This document shows, in pieces, positions 1 to 10,217 of a stretch of 64,000 bases of DNA. The DNA lies in NCBI RefSeq assembly GCF_007680605.1, contig NZ_VEIO01000001.1, forward strand, positions 2,485,276 through 2,549,275, read 5' to 3'. Within the stretch, counting starts at the first letter, position 1. Every line of letters starts with the position of its first letter. Source of the stretch: Paenibacillus xylanexedens (GTDB lineage Bacteria > Bacillota > Bacilli > Paenibacillales > Paenibacillaceae). The position numbers were made by a program, and so were the translations under genes. The notes below the pieces were generated by a model, which did no database searches, was not told where the DNA came from, and saw only the letters and a program-made list of their open reading frames with translations.

Positions 1-814
1 ACCAGGCGTGGAATTCAAGCCCACGCTTATGGGCTTCCTCAATCATAAATGCCAGTGGATCGTAGCCTGGATCTTTGCCCTGTGTTCCTGTCAGAACACT
101 ATTCCAAGGCACTAGGCTGGAAGGATAAATGGCGTCTGCATTGGCTCTAACTTGTACAAACACAGCATTGATCCCCATGTCCTTCAATTGATCCAGTTGA
201 CTTGTGTACTCCTGTTTCTGTTTCTCTACATTGCCTTTCGCGCCAGAAGACGGCCAGTCACCATTAACTGTAGAAATCCAGGCTCCGCGCATCTCATTCA
301 TTGCTGGAGGGACACTTCCTCCCGGTTCTGCAGGTGTAGCTGGAGTTGGCTCTGGTGTTGGCGTTGGTTCTGCTCCTGTGTACAGATCAATGGTTTGAGC
401 CACCTGATTCCAGTTCACTTGAATCCCCAAATTCTCACTTACAAAACGAATCGGAACCATCACTCGACCTTGTTTTAGTTGCACGGAAGCATCCAGATCA
501 ACCACGGCATTGTCGACCGTCGCTTGCTGACGTCCACTCGTCATCGTAATTGTTGAATCCGATTTCTGAATCGTCACCGTCCGGGTTGCCTGGGACCATA
601 ACACTGAAGCCCCCAGTCCTTCACTGATGACCCGTAACGGCACCATCGTTACGTTCACCTTGGGCATGATATATGGTGACACATCTGATTCCAGACGCTG
701 ACCATCCAGAAAAATAGAAATCTGTTTTGAACTTGCTGCCTGAGCGGTCAAACCGACTGACTGTAATCCAAGAACAAAAATGAGCAGTAGCAACAATCCT
801 TTACGCAATTTCAT
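1..814 (-). CDS. Secreted family 10-like glycosylhydrolase with copper-amine-oxidase-like stalk domain (partial)
   Basis: The reading frame starts at an ATG at 812-814 (GGAGG nine bases upstream) and runs off the left edge, so only about 271 residues are seen. A signal peptide (KLRKGLLLLLIFVLG, then an AQAA cleavage region) is followed by a copper-amine-oxidase N-like domain with the usual 'MVPLRVISEGLG' and 'MVPIRFVSENLG' strand motifs. A Pro/Thr linker comes next, then the start of a GHL10 (DUF187, YngK-like) TIM barrel: 'EMRGAWISTVNGDWPS', 'FVQVRANADAIYPSS', 'HKRGLEFHAWF'. The N domain probably serves as an envelope-binding module. The barrel family is assumed to act on cell-surface or environmental glycans; the substrate cannot be told. 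It is separated from mntR by a terminator, so it is probably transcribed alone. Confidence 0.85.
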   Translation of the reverse strand, partial: MKLRKGLLLLLIFVLGLQSVGLTAQAASSKQISIFLDGQRLESDVSPYIMPKVNVTMVPLRVISEGLGASVLWSQATRTVTIQKSDSTITMTSGRQQATVDNAVVDLDASVQLKQGRVMVPIRFVSENLGIQVNWNQVAQTIDLYTGAEPTPTPEPTPATPAEPGGSVPPAMNEMRGAWISTVNGDWPSSGAKGNVEKQKQEYTSQLDQLKDMGINAVFVQVRANADAIYPSSLVPWNSVLTGTQGKDPGYDPLAFMIEEAHKRGLEFHAW

Positions 815-935
815 GAATACAATCCTCCAACATCATTAGATTTACGGTAAATTCTACTAGTTTAATAGACGCTTGGCAGACTGGTTTAGTTGCGCTATTG
901 ACCAAATGTTGGTTGGAAATAAAATATTGAAATTA

Positions 936-971
936 AAAATGCTCCTCGCCAATCACTTGGCAAGAAGCATT
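936..971 (-). terminator. Rho-independent terminator of mntR
   Basis: Imperfect hairpin AATGCTcCTcGCCAA / TTGGCaAGaAGCATT with a TCAC loop. On the minus strand it is followed by TTTTTAATTT, just past the mntR stop. Confidence 0.7.
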
Positions 972-1000
972 CTCTATTTATTGACATATGAATTCAAGGC

Positions 1001-1429
1001 TCAAGAGTCCGTGTTACTCATGATTTCCTGAATGTTTTTTAGGTCTTGCAGACGGCTCTCATCCTGACGGAAATATTCCACGAGAGACTCAATACATGTA
1101 ATGGAATCCCAGCTTAAGTGATGTTCAATACCTTCTACGTCGTTATAAATGTTCTCTTCCTGAACACCGATCGTAGTTAGAAACTGCTCAAGCAGATGAT
1201 GGCGCTCCATCAACCGTTTGCCCATTTTTTTCCCTTTTGGCGTCAGTACCAGCCCGCGGTACTTCTCATAGATCAGGTACTCGTCCTTGTCCAGCTTTTG
1301 GATCATCTTCGTCACGGATGAAGGATGTACTTCCAGTCCTTCTGCTATATCAGACACACGAGCATAGCCCTTTTCATCAATCAATTTGTATATACGCTCC
1401 AAATAATCTTCCATACTGGGCGTTGGCAT
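1001..1429 (-). CDS. mntR: Manganese transport regulator MntR (DtxR family)
   Basis: 142 residues, the usual MntR length. An N-terminal winged helix ('[20 protein letters not shown]', then '[18 protein letters not shown]') is followed by a metal-binding dimerisation domain with the typical '[10 protein letters not shown]' and '[11 protein letters not shown]' helices. The Asp, Glu and His ligands of the Mn site lie there. There is no SH3-like third domain, which separates MntR from DtxR/IdeR. In relatives it represses Mn(II) uptake genes when Mn is plentiful. No Mn transporter is adjacent here; the neighbours are a glycosidase and divergent splB. The start is supported by GAGGG six bases upstream. 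Confidence 0.93.
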   Translation of the reverse strand: MPTPSMEDYLERIYKLIDEKGYARVSDIAEGLEVHPSSVTKMIQKLDKDEYLIYEKYRGLVLTPKGKKMGKRLMERHHLLEQFLTTIGVQEENIYNDVEGIEHHLSWDSITCIESLVEYFRQDESRLQDLKNIQEIMSNTDS

Positions 1430-1614
1430 CTGCTTCCCTCTCTTCTCTCTGACCGGTTCTACGTACCTGGTCCCTATCTTCTAATGATACATGTTATCAA
1501 TGCGCATTGGCAAGTCCTACCCGATTCTGATCGCCTTTCACAAGGATTGGCAGGCGTGACTTCTCTCCATTTGAGGCAAACTAAGTCCAGTTTCGTATTG
1601 AAAGGAGTGATTCT

Positions 1615-2685
1615 GTGAGCACAAGCGTGGCCCAGCCCCCTGTTCGAAAAGCAAAGGGTACAAAACCCTTTATTCCCGATTTGGTGTATTTTGAACCAGG
1701 TGCGCTTGAATATGAAAAAGGAAAACGGATTATGGAGTGGGTAACCTCCCAAAACATTCCTTATCAGATGACCACTTCACACAATCGGATCACCAACCTC
1801 CCCGGTGAGACAGAACAAGAAAAATACCGGATGGCCAAGCGAACTCTGGTTGTAGGGGTACGTAAAACCCTGAAATTTGACCAGTCCAAACCATCAGCAG
1901 AGTATGCTATCCCTATCTCCACAGGTTGTATGGGGCATTGCCATTATTGTTATCTTCAAACCACATTAGGTGCAAAACCATACGTTCGCGTGTACGTAAA
2001 CACGGAAGAAATCATTGAAGCTGCCAAAGGATACATCGAGGAACGCAAACCCGAAATCACCCGTTTCGAAGCAGCCTGTACCTCCGACCCCGTCGGTCTG
2101 GAACATATCACGGAAAACCTAAGCGACCTTATTCGTTTTATGGCTGATGAAGAATACGGGCGTTTACGCTTTGTGACAAAATATCATCACGTCGATCCGC
2201 TACTTAACATCAAGCATAATGGCCATACGCGTATCCGGTTCAGCGTCAACTCGGATTATGTTATCAAAAACTTTGAACCCGCCACCTCCCGCTTTGAAGA
2301 GCGAATTGAAGCTGCAGGCAAAATAGCCCATGCCGGTTATCCGCTTGGCTTCATCATCGCTCCGATTATATGGTACGACGGCTGGCAAGAAGGTTATGCA
2401 GAGCTACTGCAAAAGCTGGCGGATACTTTGCCTGAAGAGGCCACCAAAGACCTTACTTTTGAAATGATTCAACATCGTTTCACCAAAACGGCTAAAGCGA
2501 CCATTGAGAAACGATATCCAAAAACCAAGCTGGAGATGGATATCGAAAAACGGAAAATGAAATGGGGACGTTGGGGTCAGTACAAATATGTGTATAAGGA
2601 TGACCAGCAAGATGCCCTGCGCGAGTTCATTACAGAACGTATTTTTGAACATTTCCCGTTAGCCAACATTGACTATTTTACCTAA
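1615..2685 (+). CDS. splB: Spore photoproduct lyase
   Basis: 356 residues from a GTG start at 1615, with AAAGGAG five bases before it. It is a radical SAM enzyme that repairs the spore photoproduct thymine dimer in DNA at germination. The 4Fe-4S cysteines are visible as CMGHCHYC (the CX3CX2C spacing typical of SP lyase rather than the general CX3CX2C context of other radical SAM proteins), followed by 'YLQTTLGAKPYVRVYVN', a block well known from SplB. Length matches the family. No splA is seen upstream, so the gene stands alone, divergent from mntR. Its presence indicates a spore former. It ends in a shared terminator facing ccdA. Confidence 0.95.
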   Translation: MSTSVAQPPVRKAKGTKPFIPDLVYFEPGALEYEKGKRIMEWVTSQNIPYQMTTSHNRITNLPGETEQEKYRMAKRTLVVGVRKTLKFDQSKPSAEYAIPISTGCMGHCHYCYLQTTLGAKPYVRVYVNTEEIIEAAKGYIEERKPEITRFEAACTSDPVGLEHITENLSDLIRFMADEEYGRLRFVTKYHHVDPLLNIKHNGHTRIRFSVNSDYVIKNFEPATSRFEERIEAAGKIAHAGYPLGFIIAPIIWYDGWQEGYAELLQKLADTLPEEATKDLTFEMIQHRFTKTAKATIEKRYPKTKLEMDIEKRKMKWGRWGQYKYVYKDDQQDALREFITERIFEHFPLANIDYFT

Positions 2686-2721
2686 ATGAAAACACATTAG
2701 TCTTTCCTGTATCCTCAGACA

Positions 2722-2777
2722 CAAAAGCAGGTCGCATGTTCCAGAACTATTCTGGTTCCTGCAGCCTGCTTTTTGTA
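2722..2777. terminator. Bidirectional terminator between splB and ccdA
   Basis: AAAAGCAGG ... CCTGCTTTTT outer stem with an inner CCAGAA/TTCTGG stem. A-rich and T-rich flanks would serve both convergent genes. Confidence 0.75.
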
Positions 2778-2807
2778 CTTCATTGTCTTGTCTTTGAAAG
2801 GTAACCT

Positions 2808-3527
2808 TCACGTTAGGTTGATCATCCAATCGGGTGTAATTTGTTGCAGCCAGATTGTTATTTGCGTCATCTGGTCCGTGAATAGCAAAATGCCCATTAA
2901 AAGCATTAATGCTCCGCCAATCTTCATCATGAGGTTTGAATACTTCAAAATCCAGCGCGTGGAGCCAATAAAAAATGCAAGAACGAAAAATGGTAAGGCA
3001 AAGCCTACCGTATAACCTGTAATCAGTGCCAACCAGGTCGATGGTTCGCTCGCTGCCATAGCGATAATCGTCGCTAGAATTGGTCCGATACAAGGTGACC
3101 AGCCTGCTGAGAAACCAATCCCAAAAACAAAGGAACCTAAATACCCTGCCGGCTTCCATTTCATATCCATCTTGCGTTCTTTCATCAAAAATTGCGGCTT
3201 AAAAATACCTAACAGAAATAGTCCCATCAACATAATTAAAATTGCGGACAACTGACGAATCAGATCCCGGTTATCATTGAAAAATTGTCCAAATAGTCCT
3301 GCACCCAGACCCAGCGAATAAAATACTGCGGAGAAACCGAGAATAAACGCCAGTGTATGCGTTAACGTCTTGAGGCGCACCTCACGCTGATTCCGATCCT
3401 CTTTCAACTGTTGCACGGTCATTCCCGTGATGTATGAGAGATAGGAAGGATATAGCGGAAGACAACACGGTGATATAAAAGAAGCGAGGCCAGCAACGAA
3501 AGCCAGCCATACATTAACATCAGACAT
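2808..3527 (-). CDS. ccdA: Cytochrome c biogenesis / thiol-disulfide transporter CcdA
   Basis: 239 residues with six predicted membrane segments. It carries reducing equivalents across the membrane to extracytoplasmic thioredoxin-like proteins used in cytochrome c maturation and spore envelope formation. Conserved elements are 'SFISPCCLPLYPSYLSYITG' near the N terminus and 'GFSAGWSPCIGPIL' in the middle; the Cys residues in these two segments form the redox pair. It lies 75 bp downstream of znuB with no clear terminator between, so read-through from the zinc operon is possible. No ResA or CcsA partner is in the window. GGGAG ten bases upstream supports the start. Confidence 0.92.
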   Translation of the reverse strand: MSDVNVWLAFVAGLASFISPCCLPLYPSYLSYITGMTVQQLKEDRNQREVRLKTLTHTLAFILGFSAVFYSLGLGAGLFGQFFNDNRDLIRQLSAILIMLMGLFLLGIFKPQFLMKERKMDMKWKPAGYLGSFVFGIGFSAGWSPCIGPILATIIAMAASEPSTWLALITGYTVGFALPFFVLAFFIGSTRWILKYSNLMMKIGGALMLLMGILLFTDQMTQITIWLQQITPDWMINLT

Positions 3528-3602
3528 GAAGCAATGTCTCCCTTCCTTGGGCTCACTTGCTCTTACTGTTTTTTTTTAATTGATAGTCGTGTGATCGTTA
3601 AC

Positions 3603-4406
3603 TCAGGCTCGGAACCCTTTTTTGGCAATCATCGTTAAAATCAGCATACCAATGAGCAGCAACACAATGGTTGCTCCCGGTGCCAGGTTCCAGATCCCTG
3701 CTGTAACCAGTCCAATCACAACAGCAATCTCTCCGATGACCACCGACAGAATAATGGCTGATTTGAAACTTCGAGCCATGAGCAGGCTGACGGCGACAGG
3801 AATGGTCAACAAAGCGGATACAAGCAAGGCACCCACGATCTTGATTGCCGTACTGATCACCAATGCTGTCATCACTGTAATTAACATATTCAGCATTCTG
3901 ACTGGCAATCCGGTCACTGCGGCTGCATCCTCCTCAAAGCTGAGCAGGAAAAACTCTTTATGTAGGAAGCCCACTACAATAACCACGATTAGGGTCACAA
4001 TACCCACCAGCTTCAGATCCGTTGCGTCCAATGTGTATATACTGCCAAACAAATAGCTCATCACATCCGCATTGTACCCTTTTCCCAGTGTGAAAAACAG
4101 CGAAGCCAGCGCTACGCCTCCAGACATAATAATCGCAATAGACAATTCAGCATAGCTCTTGTATGCTTTACGCAACTTCTCAATAGCAAACGATGCCAGT
4201 ACAGCAAAAATCAATCCTACACCGATTGGATATACCTCGATCAGAAAACCAAGCGCTACACCTGCGATCGTTACGTGTGACAAGGTATCTCCGATCATCG
4301 AGAGCCTGCGCAGTACAAGAAAAAGTCCAATCAGCGGAGCGGTGATACCAATAAGCAAACCACCTGCAAGTGCACGCTGAAAAAAATCACTCCATAATAT
4401 TTCCAA
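3603..4406 (-). CDS. znuB: Zinc ABC transporter permease ZnuB/AdcB
   Basis: About 267 residues, ABC-3 family, with some eight hydrophobic segments ('GGLLIGITAPLIGLFLVLRR', 'LSMIGDTLSHVTIAGVALGF'). It forms the membrane channel for Zn(II) import with ZnuA and ZnuC. A GTG at 4415 also opens the frame, but AAGGAG would be only two bases before it. The TTG at 4406 has a spacing of eleven and is preferred. The gene follows znuC by about 50 bp in the same direction. Metal choice (Zn rather than Mn) is inferred from the His-rich binding protein and the Zur-like operator upstream of znuA. Confidence 0.88.
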   Translation of the reverse strand: MEILWSDFFQRALAGGLLIGITAPLIGLFLVLRRLSMIGDTLSHVTIAGVALGFLIEVYPIGVGLIFAVLASFAIEKLRKAYKSYAELSIAIIMSGGVALASLFFTLGKGYNADVMSYLFGSIYTLDATDLKLVGIVTLIVVIVVGFLHKEFFLLSFEEDAAAVTGLPVRMLNMLITVMTALVISTAIKIVGALLVSALLTIPVAVSLLMARSFKSAIILSVVIGEIAVVIGLVTAGIWNLAPGATIVLLLIGMLILTMIAKKGFRA

Positions 4407-4454
4407 AACTAACACGACTCCTTCGGCCTATCATCTAATGGCCCACATACATAG

Positions 4455-5213
4455 CTAGCGTACCTGCGCGGTAGTATGCTGCAGGTTGGTTTCTGCACAA
4501 TCCTCGATCTCATGCGAATGACGCACATGGAAATGGATCTTGCCATTCGTGAGCGCCGCTTTCGCGCCAAGATAACTCTCCATGCGATCCATATCATGAG
4601 ACACCATCAGAAACGTCATCCGATGATGCTCATGCATATGGGTAATCAGTTCGAAAAAACTGGCTTGTGACTCTGCATCAATCCCTACGGTAGGTTCATC
4701 AAGAATCAATAGATCCGGGTGATTAATCAACGCACGGGCCAAGAAAACACGTTGTTGCTGACCGCCGGACAGTTGTCCAATACGTTTGTTTGCAATATCC
4801 TCAATTCGCATAACCTTCATCGCATCGATGCATTGTTGCTGACCTTGACGAGAGATGCGGCGGAACATGTTTTTGTTGTTATACAGCCCGGACATGACAA
4901 CCTCACGAACGGTAGCCGGAAACAACGGATTAAATGCATTTTTTTGTGGAACGTACCCGATTCGGTTCCAATCCTTGAATTTACGAATCGACTCTCCGAA
5001 CAACTTGATATCCCCCTGTGCAGGTGGAAGTAGTCCTACCAGCATACGAAGCAACGTTGTTTTCCCTGCTCCGTTTGAACCGATAATGCCTACAAAGTCC
5101 CGTTGTTGAACCATAAAATTGAGATCTTGAATCACGCGCTGATCCCCGTAGGAAAAAGACAAATTCTCAATCTGGATAATCGGATCATGACATAATGGCA
5201 TGATTTGCTGCAT
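4455..5213 (-). CDS. znuC: Zinc ABC transporter ATP-binding protein ZnuC/AdcC
   Basis: 252 residues. The Walker A motif GSNGAGKTT, the signature LSGGQQQRV, Walker B 'LLILDEPTVGID' and the switch His in 'MVSHDMDR' are all present. It energises ZnuB. The frame is open upstream to 5246, but the ATG at 5213 is preceded by AAGGGCGG at a good distance and gives the family N terminus, so it is chosen. A hairpin lies between znuA and this gene and may reduce its expression relative to the binding protein. Confidence 0.92.
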   Translation of the reverse strand: MQQIMPLCHDPIIQIENLSFSYGDQRVIQDLNFMVQQRDFVGIIGSNGAGKTTLLRMLVGLLPPAQGDIKLFGESIRKFKDWNRIGYVPQKNAFNPLFPATVREVVMSGLYNNKNMFRRISRQGQQQCIDAMKVMRIEDIANKRIGQLSGGQQQRVFLARALINHPDLLILDEPTVGIDAESQASFFELITHMHEHHRMTFLMVSHDMDRMESYLGAKAALTNGKIHFHVRHSHEIEDCAETNLQHTTAQVR

Positions 5214-5268
5214 GGCAAAGCCGCCCTTCATAATAAATAAAAACACGTAAATTTACTATTTAACATTC

Positions 5269-5303
5269 CAAAAGTCTTCGCCGATGAAACAGCAAAGACT
5301 TCT
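5269..5303 (-). terminator. Hairpin between znuA and znuC (attenuator or partial terminator)
   Basis: On the minus strand AAGTCTTTGC pairs with GCGAAGACTT (one mismatch), followed by TTTTGG. Sitting inside the operon, it may set a higher znuA:znuC ratio. Confidence 0.5.
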
Positions 5304-5324
5304 GGATGTTTATCTTCATTCTTC

Positions 5325-6386
5325 TTATTTTAATGCGATCAGCAGATTTTGCAAATTTTTCTCCATCAGGGTGAAATAATCATCTTTGTTCTTAACCTGT
5401 TCCTGCGTCAGGCCCTCCACCGGGTTTAATACCATCGTTTCTACCCCTGCTTCGCTGGCAAGTGTTTTGGCTAATTTGTCGGATACAAGCTCTTCAAAGA
5501 AAATGTACTTAATACCTTCATCTTTAACCAGTTTAGCCAGTTTTACAATATCCTGTCCAGTTGGTTCTGCATCCGGGGACAGTCCCATGATGGCATGTTG
5601 CTTCAAACCATAATCACGTGCAAGATAACCGAACGCTTGGTGCGACACCACTATTTCCTTCTTTGTCACGGAAGCTAATTCATTCGTGAAACGCTGATCC
5701 AGCGCCTCAAGTTTGGTATGAAGCTCCTCATAACGTTGCTCGTAGCCGGCTTTGTGTGTAGGGTCAACTTCGACTAAACTGTTCTTGATATTTTCCGCCA
5801 TGATCATTGCGGATTTGGGGCTAACCCATGTATGAGGATCGATATGATGGTCAGCTACCTGTTCCTCACTGCCACTCTCGTCTGCATGATCATCGGCATG
5901 TTCATCCTCATGCTCTTCACCATGTCCGTGACCATCGTCCCCTTCTGCCGTTAACAATTTGACACCTTCACTGACAGCAACGGATTTTACTTTTGTATCA
6001 CTGTTCAGTGATTTCAAAAAGTTCGGCACCCATCCTTCCAGACCTGCACCATTGTAAAGGAAAAGCTGTGCCTTGGACGTATTTACAATATCCTGGCTCT
6101 TCGGTGTCCAGTCGTGAGGCTCTACTCCTGTAGGCAACAGGTTAATGACGTTGGCATCCTCTCCGCCAATCGCTGCAGTAAACGCATATACCGGGTAAAA
6201 TGTGGTCACCACATTAACTTTGCCTTCAACAATTTTGGCTGTATTCTCGCTGTTTTGCCCACATGCAGACAGTACAAGCAGACTAAGTATGAGCAGACCG
6301 CTCCAAAGTAGCTTTATTGTGCTCCGTTTGCCAAGTTTGCTGGATCGGTCTAATCGTGCCTGTCTCTTCTTTTGAATAAAAGTCAT
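5325..6386 (-). CDS. znuA: Zinc-binding lipoprotein ZnuA/AdcA
   Basis: 353 residues. A type II signal peptide ends in LVLSAC, so the mature protein is lipid-anchored outside the membrane. The cluster A-I fold shows 'VVTTFYPVYAFTAAIGG', 'GVEPHDWTPKSQDI' (His ligand), 'DPHTWVSPKSA' and 'VVSHQAFGYLARDYG'. A long acidic, His-rich loop (about residues 150-180, many H, D and E) is diagnostic of zinc rather than manganese binding proteins. The ATG at 6386 is chosen because GGAGTG lies eight bases upstream; the frame opens six codons earlier without an RBS. First gene of znuACB, with its own consensus promoter. Confidence 0.93.
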   Translation of the reverse strand: MTFIQKKRQARLDRSSKLGKRSTIKLLWSGLLILSLLVLSACGQNSENTAKIVEGKVNVVTTFYPVYAFTAAIGGEDANVINLLPTGVEPHDWTPKSQDIVNTSKAQLFLYNGAGLEGWVPNFLKSLNSDTKVKSVAVSEGVKLLTAEGDDGHGHGEEHEDEHADDHADESGSEEQVADHHIDPHTWVSPKSAMIMAENIKNSLVEVDPTHKAGYEQRYEELHTKLEALDQRFTNELASVTKKEIVVSHQAFGYLARDYGLKQHAIMGLSPDAEPTGQDIVKLAKLVKDEGIKYIFFEELVSDKLAKTLASEAGVETMVLNPVEGLTQEQVKNKDDYFTLMEKNLQNLLIALK

Positions 6387-6410
6387 ATATGATTCACTCC
6401 GCATCTCTTA

Positions 6411-6460
6411 ATCGTAAACATTACTGAAAGAATTATAGGTAACATATCCCCAATTGTCAA
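6411..6460 (-). promoter_or_regulatory. znuA promoter with probable Zur box
   Basis: On the minus strand TTGACA (6455-6460) and TATAAT (6432-6437) are separated by exactly 17 bases, a consensus sigma-A promoter. Immediately downstream, over the expected start site, lies ATCGTAA-ACA-TTACTGA (6411-6427). It resembles the B. subtilis Zur operator (ATCGTAAT-N-ATTACGAT), with one good and one partly degenerate arm. A zur gene is 3 kb away. Confidence 0.65.
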
Positions 6461-6544
6461 GGCTCGTATCCTATTCATTCTTTCCCGAAGTGCGGAGTTC
6501 ATAACAATATATGCTTGTTCTTCTGTTATCAGCTCTTTTTAGCA

Positions 6545-6575
6545 TAAAAAAAGCGGTCCGAATCACTTCGGACCA
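6545..6575 (-). terminator. Terminator of metS
   Basis: Perfect stem GGTCCGAA / TTCGGACC with TCAC-type loop, followed on the minus strand by CGCTTTTTTT. Confidence 0.85.
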
Positions 6576-6646
6576 CCCTTGTTTCAACTTGTGACAATCT
6601 CTGTACGATTGATCATCCCAGTTGCTTGCGTTGCTCTTGGAACTGT

Positions 6647-9045
<2,399 letters not shown>

Positions 9046-9049
9046 AAAA

Positions 9050-9079
9050 AATATACTGAAATGCTGACCTTGTTGTCAA
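9050..9079 (-). promoter_or_regulatory. Promoter of the metS leader
   Basis: TTGACA (9074-9079) and TATATT (9050-9055), spacing 18, immediately ahead of T-box stem I. Confidence 0.7.
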
Positions 9080-9172
9080 GTATACCACCGAATAGAACCA
9101 GGCTTCTGGGTTCCAGCTACCTGCTCTATAACACTTTGATCAGCAAAAATGAACATCAGGCTCGTCCGCACG

Positions 9173-9433
9173 TTACGGTTCGGATATCACTACATTTTTC
9201 TCCACCTTTGGCGGAACCAAATCTACACCGCCCGGATGAAACGGGTGACATTTGGCAATCCGTTTCGCGGCTAGAAGCGAACCTTTGAGTGCACCATGCA
9301 CTTCAATAGCTTCCATCGCATACGCCGAACACGTAGGGTAGAATCGGCATGTCGGCGGTTTTAAGGGAGAGATATAATTACGGTACACCCGGATCGGTGC
9401 TTGCACGATTCTACGCGAAAGTTTCATCTTCAA
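9173..9433 (-). CDS. yidD: Membrane protein insertion efficiency factor YidD
   Basis: 86 residues, the full family length. The hallmark is '[19 protein letters not shown]', with '[14 protein letters not shown]' before it and '[10 protein letters not shown]' near the end. It is a small membrane-associated protein that assists YidC-dependent insertion. Its ATG overlaps the zur stop by four bases (ATGA), so it is translationally coupled to zur. It is usually found by rpmH/rnpA/yidC, so coupling to zur is a different arrangement. Confidence 0.93.
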   Translation of the reverse strand: MKMKLSRRIVQAPIRVYRNYISPLKPPTCRFYPTCSAYAMEAIEVHGALKGSLLAAKRIAKCHPFHPGGVDLVPPKVEKNVVISEP

Positions 9434-9900
9434 TTCTTCCCATGGCTATGTGCATGCTGATGTGCAGATGATTTCTTGGCTGGAGCATGTTCAGCACAAT
9501 CCTTGCAGTATCCAAACACTTCAAACTTGTGATCCACCACCTGAAATTGCTCGGGAGCGTCAGCAAGCTGCATTGGACAAAAAACGATCGGGTAAGTCTT
9601 CTGACACTTCAGGCAGATCATATGATGATGATGGTGGCCTTCGCTGCAACTCGCTCTGAATTTCACGCCATCTTCAAAGACAACTTGCTCCAGCACACCC
9701 AGTTCCTGCATTACACGCAAATTTCGGTACACCGTGTCGAAGCTTAATCCGCTGTAGGTCTTCCCCATATATTCGTAGACGTCCTTGGGTGTAAGATACC
9801 CTGGAGATTCGGCAAATAACCGTGCAAGTGTCTTGCGCTGATCGGTTATACGAAGTCCCTGTGAGGACATAGTTGATATAATCTCTTCCGTCGACAGCAT
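9430..9900 (-). CDS. zur: Zinc uptake regulator Zur (Fur family)
   Basis: 156 residues. The winged helix contains '[15 protein letters not shown]' and '[21 protein letters not shown]'. The dimer domain has the Zur-type run '[18 protein letters not shown]' and a second CX2C ('GYCKDCA'), which together form the structural and sensory zinc sites. Several features (five-His run, 'FCPMQ', '[12 protein letters not shown]') resemble B. subtilis Zur more than Fur or PerR. The C terminus adds an extra His-rich tail (HQHAHSHG). It probably represses znuACB, where a candidate box is visible. GGAGGTG before the ATG supports the start. Coupled to yidD. Confidence 0.88.
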   Translation of the reverse strand: MLSTEEIISTMSSQGLRITDQRKTLARLFAESPGYLTPKDVYEYMGKTYSGLSFDTVYRNLRVMQELGVLEQVVFEDGVKFRASCSEGHHHHHMICLKCQKTYPIVFCPMQLADAPEQFQVVDHKFEVFGYCKDCAEHAPAKKSSAHQHAHSHGKN

Positions 9901-10075
9901 GATTTAAAGCACCTCCTGTCATACAAACCTTTAGCATTTTCATCATGCGACAAAATCATTGGCAAAAGCCATTGCTTCTGCTCTTTTTGTATACCTCTAA
10001 TAATGCATGAAATGAAGAACAGAGTCAACGGAACCCTACAACGCAAGCATTGGCGTTTTGCTTAAACTAAAAACA

Positions 10076-10101
10076 AAGGACCCCATAAATATGGAGTCCT
10101 T
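10076..10101 (-). terminator. Terminator after the surface protein gene
   Basis: AAGGACtCCATa / aTGGgGTCCTT hairpin on the minus strand, followed by TTGTTTTTAG. Confidence 0.6.
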
Positions 10102-10217
10102 CAGGTGACGGTTCAGAATATAGGTCATACAGGTGACTTTTGGGGTGAACGGGTATATAAAATATAAGCTTTCACTCCAAACCGTACGGTTTGATTACTT
10201 AGAATATTATTTCTCAA

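Noticed and set aside
5246..5255. GTAAATTTAC palindrome upstream of znuC as a second Zur box
   Set aside because: Too short and lacks the ATCG/CGAT arms; probably chance in A+T-rich DNA.
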